A stretch of DNA of 64,000 nt from Buttiauxella massiliensis (GTDB taxonomy: Bacteria; Pseudomonadota; Gammaproteobacteria; Enterobacterales; Enterobacteriaceae): the NCBI RefSeq assembly GCF_902500225.1, contig NZ_LR722650.1, forward strand, positions 1 to 64,000. Direction: 5' to 3'. The position numbers and the translations under genes are program-made. This document shows, piece after piece, positions 29,397 through 38,502 of this stretch. Under the pieces are notes generated by a model. That model had not been told where the DNA came from, did not search any database, and was given only the letters and a program-made list of their open reading frames with translations. Positions within the stretch are counted from its first letter, which is position 1. Each line of letters starts with the position of its first letter.

Positions 29397-29437
29397 GTTA
29401 GTAGTGTGGCTATGCTTTCGGGATAACCCCGATAACC

Positions 29438-29689
29438 TTATGCAGCTGGCTGAGTTGCAGGTTTTGCTGCTTCAGTTTTCTTCACTTCTTTTTTGTGTTT
29501 TTTAGCGGCTTGTGCTTTCTGCTCGGTAGCTGCTTTTTTGTGTTTTTTATGATGAGTAGTTTTTGCAGCAGGAGCTTTAGCTGCAGCAGAAGTGGTAGCA
29601 GGAGCTGGAGTCGCAGTAGTTTCAGCAGCGAAAGCAGCAGAAGACAGACCCATTGCAGCGGCAACAACCAGAGCTAATACTTTATTCAT
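29438..29689 (-). CDS. asr: Acid shock protein Asr
   Basis: An 83-residue periplasmic protein: signal peptide ([18 protein letters not shown]) followed by an Ala/Lys/Thr/His-rich low-complexity body with [10 protein letters not shown] and AAKKHKKE repeats, ending KPATQPAA like E. coli Asr (102 residues, so one repeat block is missing here). It is induced by acid and phosphate limitation in E. coli through RstA and PhoB. An RstA box is present 115-127 bases upstream of the start codon. Confidence 0.93.
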   Translation of the reverse strand: MNKVLALVVAAAMGLSSAAFAAETTATPAPATTSAAAKAPAAKTTHHKKHKKAATEQKAQAAKKHKKEVKKTEAAKPATQPAA

Positions 29690-29802
29690 CTCGACATCCT
29701 CAATTCATGTTTGAATTTATGTTTGTTTGAAGCCCAGCGGGGCCGTTGAGATGAACTATAGACTTGTGGATCAATGCGTTCAGTGAGTGATTGGTTTCGG
29801 CG

Positions 29803-29816
29803 TGTAACGGTTTGTA
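29803..29816 (-). promoter_or_regulatory. RstA box upstream of asr
   Basis: On the reverse strand TACAAACCGTTACA matches the RstA consensus TACATNTNGTTACA at ten of twelve defined positions. A TATAGT -10 element at 29755-29760 predicts a start near 29748, putting the box centre at about -61, a class I activator position; the matching -35 (TGAACG) is weak, as expected for an activated promoter. RstA is encoded at 60 kb in this window. Confidence 0.68.
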
Positions 29817-29847
29817 CACGCCGGGGAATTGATGACGAAATTTCTTG

Positions 29848-29925
29848 GTAGGTCGGATTAGCGCAGCGACATCCGACATAACCTGCGTCAATGGTGGATG
29901 TCGCTAATACTATTCACCCCTACAA
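29848..29925. repeat. REP/BIME-type palindrome pair
   Basis: GTAGGTCGGATTAGCGCAGC followed by GACATCCGAC, then GGTGGATGTCGCTAATACTATTCACC about 20 bases on: two imperfect palindromic units with the GGTCGGAT...ATCCGAC arms typical of enterobacterial REP sequences. Confidence 0.7.
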
Positions 29926-29961
29926 AACCCGAATTATTTAGGGCGCGGACAGGTGAGGAGA

Positions 29962-31446
29962 TTAAAGGTAACGCGCTTCTAAATGTTTGCGGAAATACAA
30001 CGGGTTAAGATCTTCCCCGGTTGCATTGGTAATCAACTCTGAAGTGGTGAAGCGACTGCCGTGTTGCCAGATATTCTGACGTAGCCAGTCGAACAATGCG
30101 CTGAAGTTTCCTTCCGCAATATCGCTTTCGAGCTGTGGCAGCGCAAGTTTTGCAGCATTGAACAATTGGGCGGCATACATTGCGCCCAGCGTGTACGAAG
30201 GGAAGTAACCGAAAGCACCGTCAGTCCAGTGAATATCCTGCATACAGCCATTGCGGAAGTTATCTTTGGTAGAAAGCCCCAACCATTGCTGCATTTTTTC
30301 ATCCCACAGTGCCGGGATGTCTTCCACTTCAATTTCGCCATCAATCAGCGCGCGCTCAATTTCGTAGCGCAGCACAACATGGGCTGGATAGCTCACTTCA
30401 TCCGCATCAACGCGGATAAAACCACGCTCAACACGCTGGTTCACGGCAATAAAGTTTGCCGTTTCAAATGCAGGCTGTTTGCCAAAACGCGCTGTAACCA
30501 TCGGCAGCAGCAGTTTAAGGAACTCTTTGCTGCGACCCAACTGCATCTCAAAGAAGAGACTTTGTGACTCATGAATCGCCGTGGAACGCGCAAGAGCAAC
30601 AGGCTGGCCTAGCCATTCACGTGGCAGGTTCTGCTCGTAACGCGCATGGCCCGTTTCGTGGATAACGCCAAACAGTGCGCTGACCAGATCGCTTTCATCG
30701 TAACGCGTGGTGATGCGTACATCTTCCGGCACGCCGCCGCAGAACGGATGGGCACTGACATCAAGCCGGCCGCCGTTAAAATCAAAGCCCAACAGCTTCA
30801 TGATTTCCAGGCCAAGCTCGCGCTGGTCGTTCGTGGCGAATGGGCCAACAGGAGCTATGACCGACTCTTTTGCTTGTTTATCGACAACTTTTTGCAGCAA
30901 CGCTGGCAGCCAGGTGCGCAAGTCGCCAAACAGAACGTCAAGTTTAGCGCTGGTCATTCCTGGTTCATAAATATCTAACAGCGCGTCGTATGGGGATTTG
31001 CCCTTTGCTTCGGCGCGCAGTTTCGCCTCTTCACGGCTAACACGAACCACTTCTTTTAAATTGGTGGAAAAACCCTGCCAGTCGTTGGCTGGGCGTTGCG
31101 TGCGCCAGCCATGTTCACAGCGCGTCCCAACCAGCGATTTTTCTTCTACCAGTGATGCGGGTAATAAAATGGCTTCCTGGTACTGGCGTGTCATTTCACG
31201 CAGGTTTGCACGTTCAATATCATTCAAATTTTCCTGAACTGCGGCCTGCAATAGCGTGGCGATTTTTTTATCGGTCAGGATTTGGTGCTGCAAAACACTC
31301 AGTTCGGCCAGGGCTTCGCCGCGCGCTGTGCTGCCATTGGGTGGCATATTGGTGAACATATCCCAGCCAGCGATGGCTGAGAGATGTCCAAAACGGGAAA
31401 GACGCTGGAAGGTGCGGGTGAGGTGATTGTAGTTTTGCTTTTCCAT
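29962..31446 (-). CDS. M32-family (Taq-type) metallocarboxypeptidase
   Basis: A 494-residue carboxypeptidase Taq homologue. The zinc motif HETGH is at residues 263-267 and the family's second conserved HES (third-ligand glutamate) is in TAIHESQSLFFE at about 292-300. Near-C-terminal GYFPSYTLGAMYAAQLFN and the N-terminal GWDMFTNMPPNGSTAR are also family hallmarks. It lacks a signal peptide, so it is cytoplasmic and releases C-terminal amino acids from peptides. E. coli K-12 has no gene of this family at this position, as far as I recall. Confidence 0.9.
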   Translation of the reverse strand: MEKQNYNHLTRTFQRLSRFGHLSAIAGWDMFTNMPPNGSTARGEALAELSVLQHQILTDKKIATLLQAAVQENLNDIERANLREMTRQYQEAILLPASLVEEKSLVGTRCEHGWRTQRPANDWQGFSTNLKEVVRVSREEAKLRAEAKGKSPYDALLDIYEPGMTSAKLDVLFGDLRTWLPALLQKVVDKQAKESVIAPVGPFATNDQRELGLEIMKLLGFDFNGGRLDVSAHPFCGGVPEDVRITTRYDESDLVSALFGVIHETGHARYEQNLPREWLGQPVALARSTAIHESQSLFFEMQLGRSKEFLKLLLPMVTARFGKQPAFETANFIAVNQRVERGFIRVDADEVSYPAHVVLRYEIERALIDGEIEVEDIPALWDEKMQQWLGLSTKDNFRNGCMQDIHWTDGAFGYFPSYTLGAMYAAQLFNAAKLALPQLESDIAEGNFSALFDWLRQNIWQHGSRFTTSELITNATGEDLNPLYFRKHLEARYL

Positions 31447-31519
31447 AGGGCCTCATAAAGAGATGGTTTACGCAGCGAAAATAGCAAAAAGCTATCCCGA
31501 AAACGAGGCCGTGACAGGG

Positions 31520-32770
31520 TTATTGTGCGCGATGATGCAAACGCGTTCCCACCAGTAATGAAATGACCAAAAGTGAGCCAATAAAACTCGCGACTCCCAA
31601 CCAGCCAAACTGATGCCAGAAAACACCGCCGAGCGTCCCGGCAAGGCTCGAACCTAGATAATAGCTGAACAAATAGAGTGATGAGGCTTGCCCTTTAGCA
31701 CGTTTAGCTCGCGGGCCAATCCAGCCGCTGGCGACGGAGTGTGCGGCGAAGAATCCAGCAGAAAAGAGCAGCATGCCGATGAAGATAATCGGCAGCGGTG
31801 AAAAGACGGTTAACACCACGCCTGCCAGCATTACCGCGGTGGAAAAGACCATCACCGGGCCACGGCCAAATTTTGCGGTCATTGCCCCGGCTTTTGGCGA
31901 GCTCCATGTTCCGGTCAAATACGCTACCGATAAAAGCCCGACCACCGCCTGGCTTAAATACCACGGCCCTTGCATCAGGCGATAGCCAATGTAGTTAAAC
32001 AGGGTGACAAACGCCCCCATCAGCAAAAAGCCCTGCGCAAATAACAGCGGCAGGCCCTGATCGCGCCAGTGCAGCCGGAAGTTGATAAACAGAGTTTTTG
32101 GCCGCAGCGAAGAAGGGCGGAAATGTTTTGAGGCTGGCAGTATTTTCCAGAACATTAACGCTGACGCGAGAGCGAAGCAGCCAATAGCCGCAACGGCAAT
32201 GCGCCAGTTAAAGAAGTCGGTCAAAACGCCGCTTAACAGGCGGCCACTCATGCCACCAATCGAATTTCCGCTGATATAGAGCCCCATCGAAAATGCCACT
32301 ACGCTTGGGTGGATTTCTTCACTCAGGTAAGTCATGCCAACCGCAGCAACACCGCTAAGAGACAGCCCAATCAGGGCACGCATCACCAATATGCCGTGCC
32401 AACTTGTCATCATGGTGGAAAGCAGCGTGCAGCATGAGGCGAGTAATAGCGCCGTAACCATCACGGGTTTACGACCAATGGCATCAGACAGCGGGCCAGT
32501 AAAGAGCAGCCCAATCGCCAGCATAGCGGTAGAAACAGATAGCGAAATACTGCTACTGGCCGGTGAGACTCCAAATTCATGAGAAAGAACCGGCAGTATT
32601 GGTTGTACACAATAAAGCAGCGCGAAGGTGGCAAGTCCTGCGGAAAAAAGCGCAAGCGTAACGCGCATAAATTGAGGTGAACCGCGCTTGATATAAGTGA
32701 CCGGCTGGGGAGATCGTCTTTCGTCAATATCTGCTGCCGGGGCGGTGTTGACGAGGGTTGTACGGCTCAA
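31520..32770 (-). CDS. ynfM: MFS transporter YnfM
   Basis: Major facilitator superfamily exporter of 416 residues with twelve helices, matching E. coli YnfM (417): IKRGSPQFMRVTLALFSAGL, the GPLSDAIGRKPVMVTALLLA motif A loop, and KGQASSLYLFSYYLGSS. Its substrate is not certain; E. coli work has linked YnfM to arabinose/small-molecule efflux. It is divergent from its likely regulator ynfL, with 102 bases between. Confidence 0.94.
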   Translation of the reverse strand: MSRTTLVNTAPAADIDERRSPQPVTYIKRGSPQFMRVTLALFSAGLATFALLYCVQPILPVLSHEFGVSPASSSISLSVSTAMLAIGLLFTGPLSDAIGRKPVMVTALLLASCCTLLSTMMTSWHGILVMRALIGLSLSGVAAVGMTYLSEEIHPSVVAFSMGLYISGNSIGGMSGRLLSGVLTDFFNWRIAVAAIGCFALASALMFWKILPASKHFRPSSLRPKTLFINFRLHWRDQGLPLLFAQGFLLMGAFVTLFNYIGYRLMQGPWYLSQAVVGLLSVAYLTGTWSSPKAGAMTAKFGRGPVMVFSTAVMLAGVVLTVFSPLPIIFIGMLLFSAGFFAAHSVASGWIGPRAKRAKGQASSLYLFSYYLGSSLAGTLGGVFWHQFGWLGVASFIGSLLVISLLVGTRLHHRAQ

Positions 32771-32872
32771 AATCGGTCCTTAAAAATCTACAAATGAAGT
32801 CTTCTTTTCAGAGTAGAAAATTGTAATTGTTCTGTCTAATATATTAATAATCTCAATTAATATTTTAAAAGT

Positions 32873-33781
32873 ATGAATATTGAATTGCGCCATCTGCGTT
32901 ACTTTATTGCCGTTGCTGAAGAGCTGCATTTTGGGCGGGCTGCCGCGCGTTTACGTATCTCTCAGCCACCTCTGAGCCAGCAAATTCAAATCCTTGAACA
33001 GCAAATTGGTGCACGTCTACTGGCGAGAACCAATCGCAGCGTGAATCTGACCGCCGCAGGCAGCCAGTTTTTGCAAGATGCCCGGCAGATTTTAAGCCAG
33101 GTTGATGCAGCGGCAGGGCGCGCAGCCCGGCTTCATCAAGGGGAAACAGGCGAGTTGCGTATTGGTTTCACCTCATCCGCGCCCTTTATTAAAACGGTAT
33201 CCGATAGCCTTTCGACATTTCGCCGCAGCTACCCGGACGTACATCTCCAGATGCGGGAAATCAACACTCGTAAGCAAATTGCACCGTTAAACGACGGCGA
33301 ACTCGAACTCGGTTTAATGCGCAACACGCGGCTTCCGGATACGCTCGACTGGAGTCTGGTTCTACGTGAGCCACTACTGGCAATGGTGCATCGTGACCAT
33401 CCGTTGGCCCAATGCTCAAAAATTTCACTGCAACAGCTCGCACATGAACCTTTTGTCTTCTTTGATCCGCTCGTTGGGACCGGGCTGTATGAGGATATTC
33501 TCGGCCTGCTGCAACGCCACGGGATTTCACCCTACATCACCCAGGAAGTGGGCGAGGCTATGACGATTATTGGGTTGGTGTCCGCCGGGTTAGGGGTGTC
33601 GATACTTCCGGCGTCATTTAAACGCGTCCGTCTATCTGAAGTGGTGTGGCTACCCATTGATGAGCCGGAAGCGCAATCTGAAATGTGGCTGGTTTGGCCA
33701 AAGCACCGTGAACTTTCAGCTGCGGCACTTCGCATCTCTGCGCTGCTCACTGAGTCAATAACGACGTTAAAAGAGGGTTAA
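32873..33781 (+). CDS. ynfL: LysR-type transcriptional regulator YnfL
   Basis: A 302-residue LysR regulator. The N-terminal winged helix-turn-helix reads MNIELRHLRYFIAVAEELHF and RLRISQPPLSQQIQILEQQI; the C-terminal effector domain includes GELRIGFTSSAPFIKTVSD and GEAMTIIGLVSAGLGVSILP, nearly identical to E. coli YnfL. Divergent location next to ynfM is the classic LysR arrangement and suggests it controls that gene; the inducer is unknown. Confidence 0.92.
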   Translation: MNIELRHLRYFIAVAEELHFGRAAARLRISQPPLSQQIQILEQQIGARLLARTNRSVNLTAAGSQFLQDARQILSQVDAAAGRAARLHQGETGELRIGFTSSAPFIKTVSDSLSTFRRSYPDVHLQMREINTRKQIAPLNDGELELGLMRNTRLPDTLDWSLVLREPLLAMVHRDHPLAQCSKISLQQLAHEPFVFFDPLVGTGLYEDILGLLQRHGISPYITQEVGEAMTIIGLVSAGLGVSILPASFKRVRLSEVVWLPIDEPEAQSEMWLVWPKHRELSAAALRISALLTESITTLKEG

Positions 33782-33793
33782 TACAGCAGATTA

Positions 33794-33809
33794 TGTGCGG
33801 TAAATCACA
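33794..33809. promoter_or_regulatory. CRP-type site upstream of mlc
   Basis: TGTGCGGTAAATCACA matches TGTGA-N6-TCACA with one mismatch. It lies 90-105 bases before the mlc start. E. coli mlc is also cAMP-CRP controlled, which supports the call. Confidence 0.6.
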
Positions 33810-33863
33810 ACCCTACCTAAATATTTGACTCCTTCACTTGAAGTGTTTCACCATAGCCCAAAG

Positions 33864-33887
33864 TTTATTTCGAAGCGCGAAAATAAA
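33864..33887. promoter_or_regulatory. Mlc operator (autoregulatory)
   Basis: TTTATTTCG, a five-base spacer AAGCG, then CGAAAATAAA form a palindrome of the Mlc operator type (A/T-rich arms around TTTCG...CGAAA). It ends twelve bases before the mlc start, so bound Mlc would block its own expression, as in E. coli. Confidence 0.72.
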
Positions 33888-33898
33888 GGGAGTCGCAA

Positions 33899-35116
33899 GT
33901 GGTTGCTGATAGTCAACCGGGCCATATTGATCAGATCAAGCAAACTAATGCGGGCGTAGTTTATCGCTTGATTGATACCCATGGGCCGGTGTCGCGCATC
34001 GATCTTTCTCGCCTGGCGCAACTTGCGCCTGCCAGCATCACGAAAATTGTTCGTGAAATGATTGAAGCTCATCTGGTGCAGGAAACGGAAATTCAAGACC
34101 CCGGTAGCCGGGGCCGTCCCGCCGTGGGTTTGATGCTGGAAACTGAAGCATGGCACTACTTGTCCGTGCGTATTAGTCGTGGGGAAATCTCGCTTGGCCT
34201 GCATGATTTAAGCAGCAAGCTGATAGTTGAAGATACGGTTGACCTTGCTATTAATGACTCGCAACCGCTTATTGAACGCATCATCGCGCAGATTGACCAG
34301 TTCTTTATCCGCCATCAGCAAAAACTTGAGCGCCTGACGGCAATAGCTATCACTATGCCGGGTATTATTGATACCAAGCGCGGCATAGTGCATCGGATGC
34401 CGTTTTATGAAGTCTGCGATATGCCGCTCGGTGAGATTCTGGAGAACTACACCGGCGTGCCGGTCTATATTCAGCATGACATCAGCGCCTGGACGATGGC
34501 GGAAGGGCTGTTTGGCGCCTCAAAGGGCGCTCGTGATGTGATTCAGGTTGTTATTGATGATAACGTCGGAGCCGGTGTGATTACCGATGGCCGCCTGCTC
34601 CATGCGGGCAGCAGCAGCCTGGTTGAAATTGGCCATACGCAAGTCGATCCTTATGGCAAACGTTGTTATTGCGGTAACCACGGTTGCCTGGAAACGATTG
34701 CCAGTATCGACAGCGTGCTTGAGTTGGCGCAGCTTCGCATGAGCCAGTCGATGGGTTCCATGCTGCATGAACAACCTCTGACAGTCGAGTCTCTCTGTGA
34801 TGCTGCATTAAGTGGCGATCTATTAGCGAAAGATATCATTCTCGGTATTGGCACTAACGTCGGCCGTATACTTGCGATAATGGTGAATCTGTTCCATCCA
34901 CAAAAAATCCTGATTGGTTCCCCGTTTAACCGAGCCGCAGAGATTCTGCATCCGGCAATCACCAGTTGTATTCGCCAACAAGCACTCCCTGCATATAGCG
35001 AACATATGGTTGTTGAAAGTACCCAGTACAATCATCGTGGAACAATGGCGGGTGCGGCGCTGGTAAAAGATGCAATGTATAACGGTTCATTATTGATTCG
35101 CTTGCTGCAAGGTTAA
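33899..35116 (+). CDS. mlc: Mlc, ROK-family global repressor of glucose/PTS genes
   Basis: A 405-residue ROK repressor (E. coli 406, also called DgsA) that represses ptsG, manXYZ, malT and itself and is sequestered by unphosphorylated EIICB-Glc. The N-terminal helix-turn-helix is SRIDLSRLAQLAPASITKIV; the structural zinc site is the Cys cluster in GKRCYCGNHGCLE; the C-terminal amphipathic helix (DAMYNGSLLIRLLQG) is conserved. The start is GTG at 33899 with AAAGGGAG upstream. An operator and a CRP site precede it. Confidence 0.96.
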   Translation: MVADSQPGHIDQIKQTNAGVVYRLIDTHGPVSRIDLSRLAQLAPASITKIVREMIEAHLVQETEIQDPGSRGRPAVGLMLETEAWHYLSVRISRGEISLGLHDLSSKLIVEDTVDLAINDSQPLIERIIAQIDQFFIRHQQKLERLTAIAITMPGIIDTKRGIVHRMPFYEVCDMPLGEILENYTGVPVYIQHDISAWTMAEGLFGASKGARDVIQVVIDDNVGAGVITDGRLLHAGSSSLVEIGHTQVDPYGKRCYCGNHGCLETIASIDSVLELAQLRMSQSMGSMLHEQPLTVESLCDAALSGDLLAKDIILGIGTNVGRILAIMVNLFHPQKILIGSPFNRAAEILHPAITSCIRQQALPAYSEHMVVESTQYNHRGTMAGAALVKDAMYNGSLLIRLLQG

Positions 35117-35215
35117 TGTCATTGCCTGATCCACTAAAAATTGCGCTATCTCAATCTGGTCGAATGACTATTCTTTTAGACTTTCACTCCTGAATTATTC
35201 AATTTTTAATCACTC

Positions 35216-35282
35216 ATACCCTGAATAATTTGAGTTGCGGGCGGGCTATAACCACACCTGCAACCTTAAGTTTGATGGGTAC
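35216..35282. repeat. ERIC remnant (ends only)
   Basis: TACCCTGAATAATTTGAGTT and CAACCTTAAGTTTGATGGGTA are inverted relatives of the ERIC termini (TACCC...CAAGTTGC / GCAACT...GGGTA), with only about 20 bases between them, so this appears to be an internally deleted element of about 67 bases just upstream of bioD2. Confidence 0.5.
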
Positions 35283-35308
35283 TTAAAGCATTACCTTGGG
35301 AGTTAGTC

Positions 35309-36004
35309 ATGCTTACGCGTTTCTTTATAACGGGTACCGATACTGCAGTCGGGAAGACTGTGGTTTCTCGCGCCTTGTTGCAGGCTCTTGCAGCCAGTGG
35401 CAAAAGTGTCGTCGGCTATAAGCCGGTAGCCAAAGGCAGTAAAGAGACGCCAGAGGGCCTACGCAACAAAGACGCGTTAGTTCTACAAAGCGTTTCCACT
35501 GTCAATTTACCTTATGAAGCCATCAATCCTATCGCTCTTAGCGAAGAAGAAAGCAGCGTGAGCCATAACTGCCAGATTAACTATTCGCTGCTGTCTGATG
35601 GGCTTCAGCGTTTGGCCGGGCAGGTGGATCATGTTGTTGTCGAAGGCACTGGCGGCTGGCGCAGCCTGATGAACGACTTACGTCCATTATCGGAGTGGGT
35701 GGTTCAGGAACAGTTACCGGTGTTGATGGTGGTTGGGATTCAGGAAGGCTGCATCAATCATGCCTTACTGACAGCTCAGGCGATTGCCAATGATGGCTTG
35801 CCACTGATTGGTTGGGTGGCAAACCGTATCAATCCAGGGCTTGCACACTACGCAGAAATTATCGATGTATTAAGCAAGAAATTGCCTGCACCGCTGGTGG
35901 GCGAACTGCCTTATTTGCCTCGAGCAGAGCAGCGTGAACTGGCAAATTACATCGATTTATCCCGTCTTAGCAGCGTTCTGACTGTAGACCGTTTGAGGGC
36001 GTAA
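35309..36004 (+). CDS. bioD2: Dethiobiotin synthetase paralogue BioD2
   Basis: ATP-dependent dethiobiotin synthetase-like enzyme, 231 residues as in E. coli BioD2 (YnfK). The P-loop is GTDTAVGKT at residues 9-17, with [15 protein letters not shown], the acidic [13 protein letters not shown] motif and [12 protein letters not shown] following. It would close the ureido ring of biotin from 7,8-diaminopelargonate. TTGGGAG lies before the ATG. Its 3' end overlaps the convergent clcB by 48 bases. Confidence 0.94.
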   Translation: MLTRFFITGTDTAVGKTVVSRALLQALAASGKSVVGYKPVAKGSKETPEGLRNKDALVLQSVSTVNLPYEAINPIALSEEESSVSHNCQINYSLLSDGLQRLAGQVDHVVVEGTGGWRSLMNDLRPLSEWVVQEQLPVLMVVGIQEGCINHALLTAQAIANDGLPLIGWVANRINPGLAHYAEIIDVLSKKLPAPLVGELPYLPRAEQRELANYIDLSRLSSVLTVDRLRA

Positions 36005-37252
36005 CCAGCGCGAAAGTGCTGAAGCAATTACGCACGCCAGCAGTAAGCCGGGGAGTAAAGTAAATTCCCCGGTCATTTCACAAACCATCAATGTGGACAT
36101 AATCGGTGCATGAGTGGTCGCCGCTAAAAGCGTTGCCATTCCAGTTAATGCCAGCAAAATAGCGATACTATCGCCACTCCACGTCCAAATCCCAAACCAT
36201 TGTCCGACCAGCATTCCGAGCGCTGCACCTACAAACAGTGTCGGTGTGAACACGCCACCGGGCGCGCCGGAACCGCTACTTGCCAGCACCGCTGCTAGTT
36301 TGTAAACCAGAATCCCTGCCACAAACAGCAGCGCCGGAGGCTGAGAAAGGAACGATTGCACCACGCTGTAACCATTTCCCCAAACCAATGGCGTAATCAG
36401 CGAAAGCAGCCCAACCAGCAAACCACCCAGCGCCAGTTGCAACGGTGGCGTTAAATGCAAACGTTGGAACAATTTATTACTGTGGGACATCAGCCAGAGG
36501 AATAACGGCCCGGCGACACCGGCTATCACACCGAAGGTTGCCATCAGCAAATACTGTATAGGTTGCGGAGCGCTTAACGCTCGCACGGTATACAGCAATG
36601 CTTGTTCGTCATTGAGTAAATGAGTCATCAACAAGGCGCTGACGGCGGCAATCACTACTGGGCCCAGCGAGGCGAGCATCAGCGTGCCAAACAGAATCTC
36701 TGCGATAAACAAACTTCCAGCCAGTGGTGCGTGGTAGGCGCTTGCCATCCCGGCTGCGGCACCGCAGGCGACCCACAATTTCCATTCATCTTTATTTGAG
36801 AAACGCTGGGCAAATACCGAAGCAAAAACAGTGGCCAATAGTACCATCGCACCTTCGCGACCAATGGCACTACCGCTTGCTACCACAATCAGTGACGCGG
36901 CTGATTTGACCAGACTTGCGGATACATCAAGACGTCCGTCGCCGGTCTCTATGGCTTCCATATAGTCAGTGGGAGCAGAAGGGCGCTGGCGTGTGGCGCG
37001 TTGCCAGCCCCAAAGTAGTGTACCTGCAAGTAAACCACCCATAGCCGGGGTGAGTAATCTGCGCCACGGCGGTAGTGCGGCAGCGGCGGCAACCAGGCTT
37101 CCGCTATGATCGCCAAGGAAAAGGCCTTCAAGGAAATACATTGACTGGCGAAATAGCCAGACGACCAATGCAGAGGCAACGCCAATCCAGACGGCGAATA
37201 TTAGCCGTCGAAGCATGCCTTTCATATCGGGGAAGTGGTTTAGATGGCGCAT
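35957..37252 (-). CDS. clcB: ClC-type chloride channel/transporter ClcB
   Basis: CLC-family protein with the chloride-site motifs [10 protein letters not shown] (gating Glu) and [14 protein letters not shown], similar to E. coli ClcB (418 residues). In E. coli ClcB works with ClcA in extreme acid resistance. I give the start as the ATG at 37252 (431 residues); starts at 37225 or 37216 are possible, and none has a clear Shine-Dalgarno. The frame runs on upstream to 37291, but that part is a REP palindrome. The 3' end overlaps bioD2 by 48 bases on the opposite strand. Confidence 0.92.
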   Translation of the reverse strand: MRHLNHFPDMKGMLRRLIFAVWIGVASALVVWLFRQSMYFLEGLFLGDHSGSLVAAAAALPPWRRLLTPAMGGLLAGTLLWGWQRATRQRPSAPTDYMEAIETGDGRLDVSASLVKSAASLIVVASGSAIGREGAMVLLATVFASVFAQRFSNKDEWKLWVACGAAAGMASAYHAPLAGSLFIAEILFGTLMLASLGPVVIAAVSALLMTHLLNDEQALLYTVRALSAPQPIQYLLMATFGVIAGVAGPLFLWLMSHSNKLFQRLHLTPPLQLALGGLLVGLLSLITPLVWGNGYSVVQSFLSQPPALLFVAGILVYKLAAVLASSGSGAPGGVFTPTLFVGAALGMLVGQWFGIWTWSGDSIAILLALTGMATLLAATTHAPIMSTLMVCEMTGEFTLLPGLLLACVIASALSRWLRPQTVYSQNAAKTG

Positions 37253-37261
37253 CAGAGCATT

Positions 37262-37338
37262 GTAAGGTGGATAAGCGTTAGCGTCATCCACCGTTTGTTG
37301 CTGTTTTGTCGGATGTCGCTGGCGCTAATCCGACCTGG
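37262..37338. repeat. REP pair upstream of clcB / downstream of osmV
   Basis: Two palindromes: GGTGGATAAGCGTTAGCGTC plus ATCCACC (37266-37292) and GTCGGATGTCGCTGGCGCTA plus ATCCGACC (37308-37336). The arms are GGTGGAT/ATCCACC and GTCGGAT/ATCCGAC, the REP classes seen at two other places in the window. Confidence 0.75.
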
Positions 37339-37362
37339 GATTGAGTAATATTGGCGTTGAAA

Positions 37363-38502
37363 CTACGAAATATTCAGCGCTCGGCGAGTGCGGCCTGAAC
37401 TGAGGTAATCGGCGATATAATCTTGCGAAATTTCACCGCTGTAACGGCCATCTTCGTCAGTAATCGGCATCCATACCATGTTGTGCTCGTAAAGTTTAGA
37501 TAGCACAATTCGCAGGTTATCTTCCGCACGCCCGGTCACGCGGAACGGGTGCAGTAACTCAGAGCATGAGCCGATGGCACCACGCGCTTCGCGGCGCTTC
37601 ACAAAGCCTAATGGCTTACCTTCACCATCCACCACGGTTATCGAGCGCATGTCGTTATCATCCATGGTAGAGAATGCTTCCGGTAACGGTGTGGACTCAC
37701 GCGCGGTAATTGTCGGTTGCTGGTCGGTGACATCCCCAGCCTGAACCAACAGCAGGCGTTTCAGGGTGCGATCCTGGCCAACAAACGACCCCACAAATTC
37801 ATTGGCAGGCTTAGCTAAGAGCTCATCGGGACTGGCACATTGCACGATTTTCCCCTGACGGAACACGGCGATACGGTCACCCAATTTCAGGGCTTCATCA
37901 ATATCATGGCTGACCAGCATGACGGTTTTCTTCAACTGACGCTGCATTTCCAGAAATTCATTCTGTATAGATTCACGGTTGATAGGGTCAACCGCACCAA
38001 ACGGCTCGTCCATCAGCAGCACCGGAGGATCCGCCGCCAGCGCCCGGATCACGCCGATACGTTGTTGCTGCCCGCCTGACATTTCACGCGGGTAACGGTT
38101 CAGGAAGCGGTTAGGGTCGAGCGCCACCATGCTCATTAATTCGCTGGCGCGTTCTTTACAGCGCGCTTTATCCCAACCCAGCATCCGCGGCACGACGGTA
38201 ATGTTTTCTTCAATCGTCATGTTCGGGAACAGACCGATTTGCTGGATAACATAGCCAATATTGCGGCGCAGCGTGACGGTATCCAGCTCGTTAGTGTTTT
38301 TACCGTTAATCAGAATATTGCCGCCGGTTGGGGCAATCAGGCGGTTAATCATCTTTAGTGTGGTGGTTTTGCCACAGCCGGAAGGGCCGAGCAGCACGCA
38401 CATTTCGCCTTCAGGCACATTCAGGCTGACGTTATCAACCGCGTTAAATGTTTGGCCGTTCTTCTGAACGAACTGTTTGGTGAGATTTTCCAGTTTAATC
38501 AT
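37363..38502 (-). CDS. osmV: OsmU osmoprotectant importer ATPase OsmV
   Basis: ABC ATPase of the glycine-betaine/choline (OTCN) class, 379 residues. Walker A GPSGCGKTT, signature MSGGQQQR, Walker B VLLMDEPFGAVDP and H-loop VSHDIDEAL are intact; two C-terminal CBS-type segments (about 280-375) would sense ionic strength. With osmWXY it matches the Salmonella OsmU operon (STM1491-1494), which imports glycine betaine and choline sulfate. The start overlaps the osmW stop by one base (TAATG). Last gene of the operon. Confidence 0.92.
   Translation of the reverse strand: MIKLENLTKQFVQKNGQTFNAVDNVSLNVPEGEMCVLLGPSGCGKTTTLKMINRLIAPTGGNILINGKNTNELDTVTLRRNIGYVIQQIGLFPNMTIEENITVVPRMLGWDKARCKERASELMSMVALDPNRFLNRYPREMSGGQQQRIGVIRALAADPPVLLMDEPFGAVDPINRESIQNEFLEMQRQLKKTVMLVSHDIDEALKLGDRIAVFRQGKIVQCASPDELLAKPANEFVGSFVGQDRTLKRLLLVQAGDVTDQQPTITARESTPLPEAFSTMDDNDMRSITVVDGEGKPLGFVKRREARGAIGSCSELLHPFRVTGRAEDNLRIVLSKLYEHNMVWMPITDEDGRYSGEISQDYIADYLSSGRTRRALNIS

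Noticed and set aside
29848-29925. Possible CRISPR-like repeats
   Set aside because: The palindromes here and at 37262-37338 and 41115-41142 are REP units: few, unequally spaced and without spacers or cas genes.
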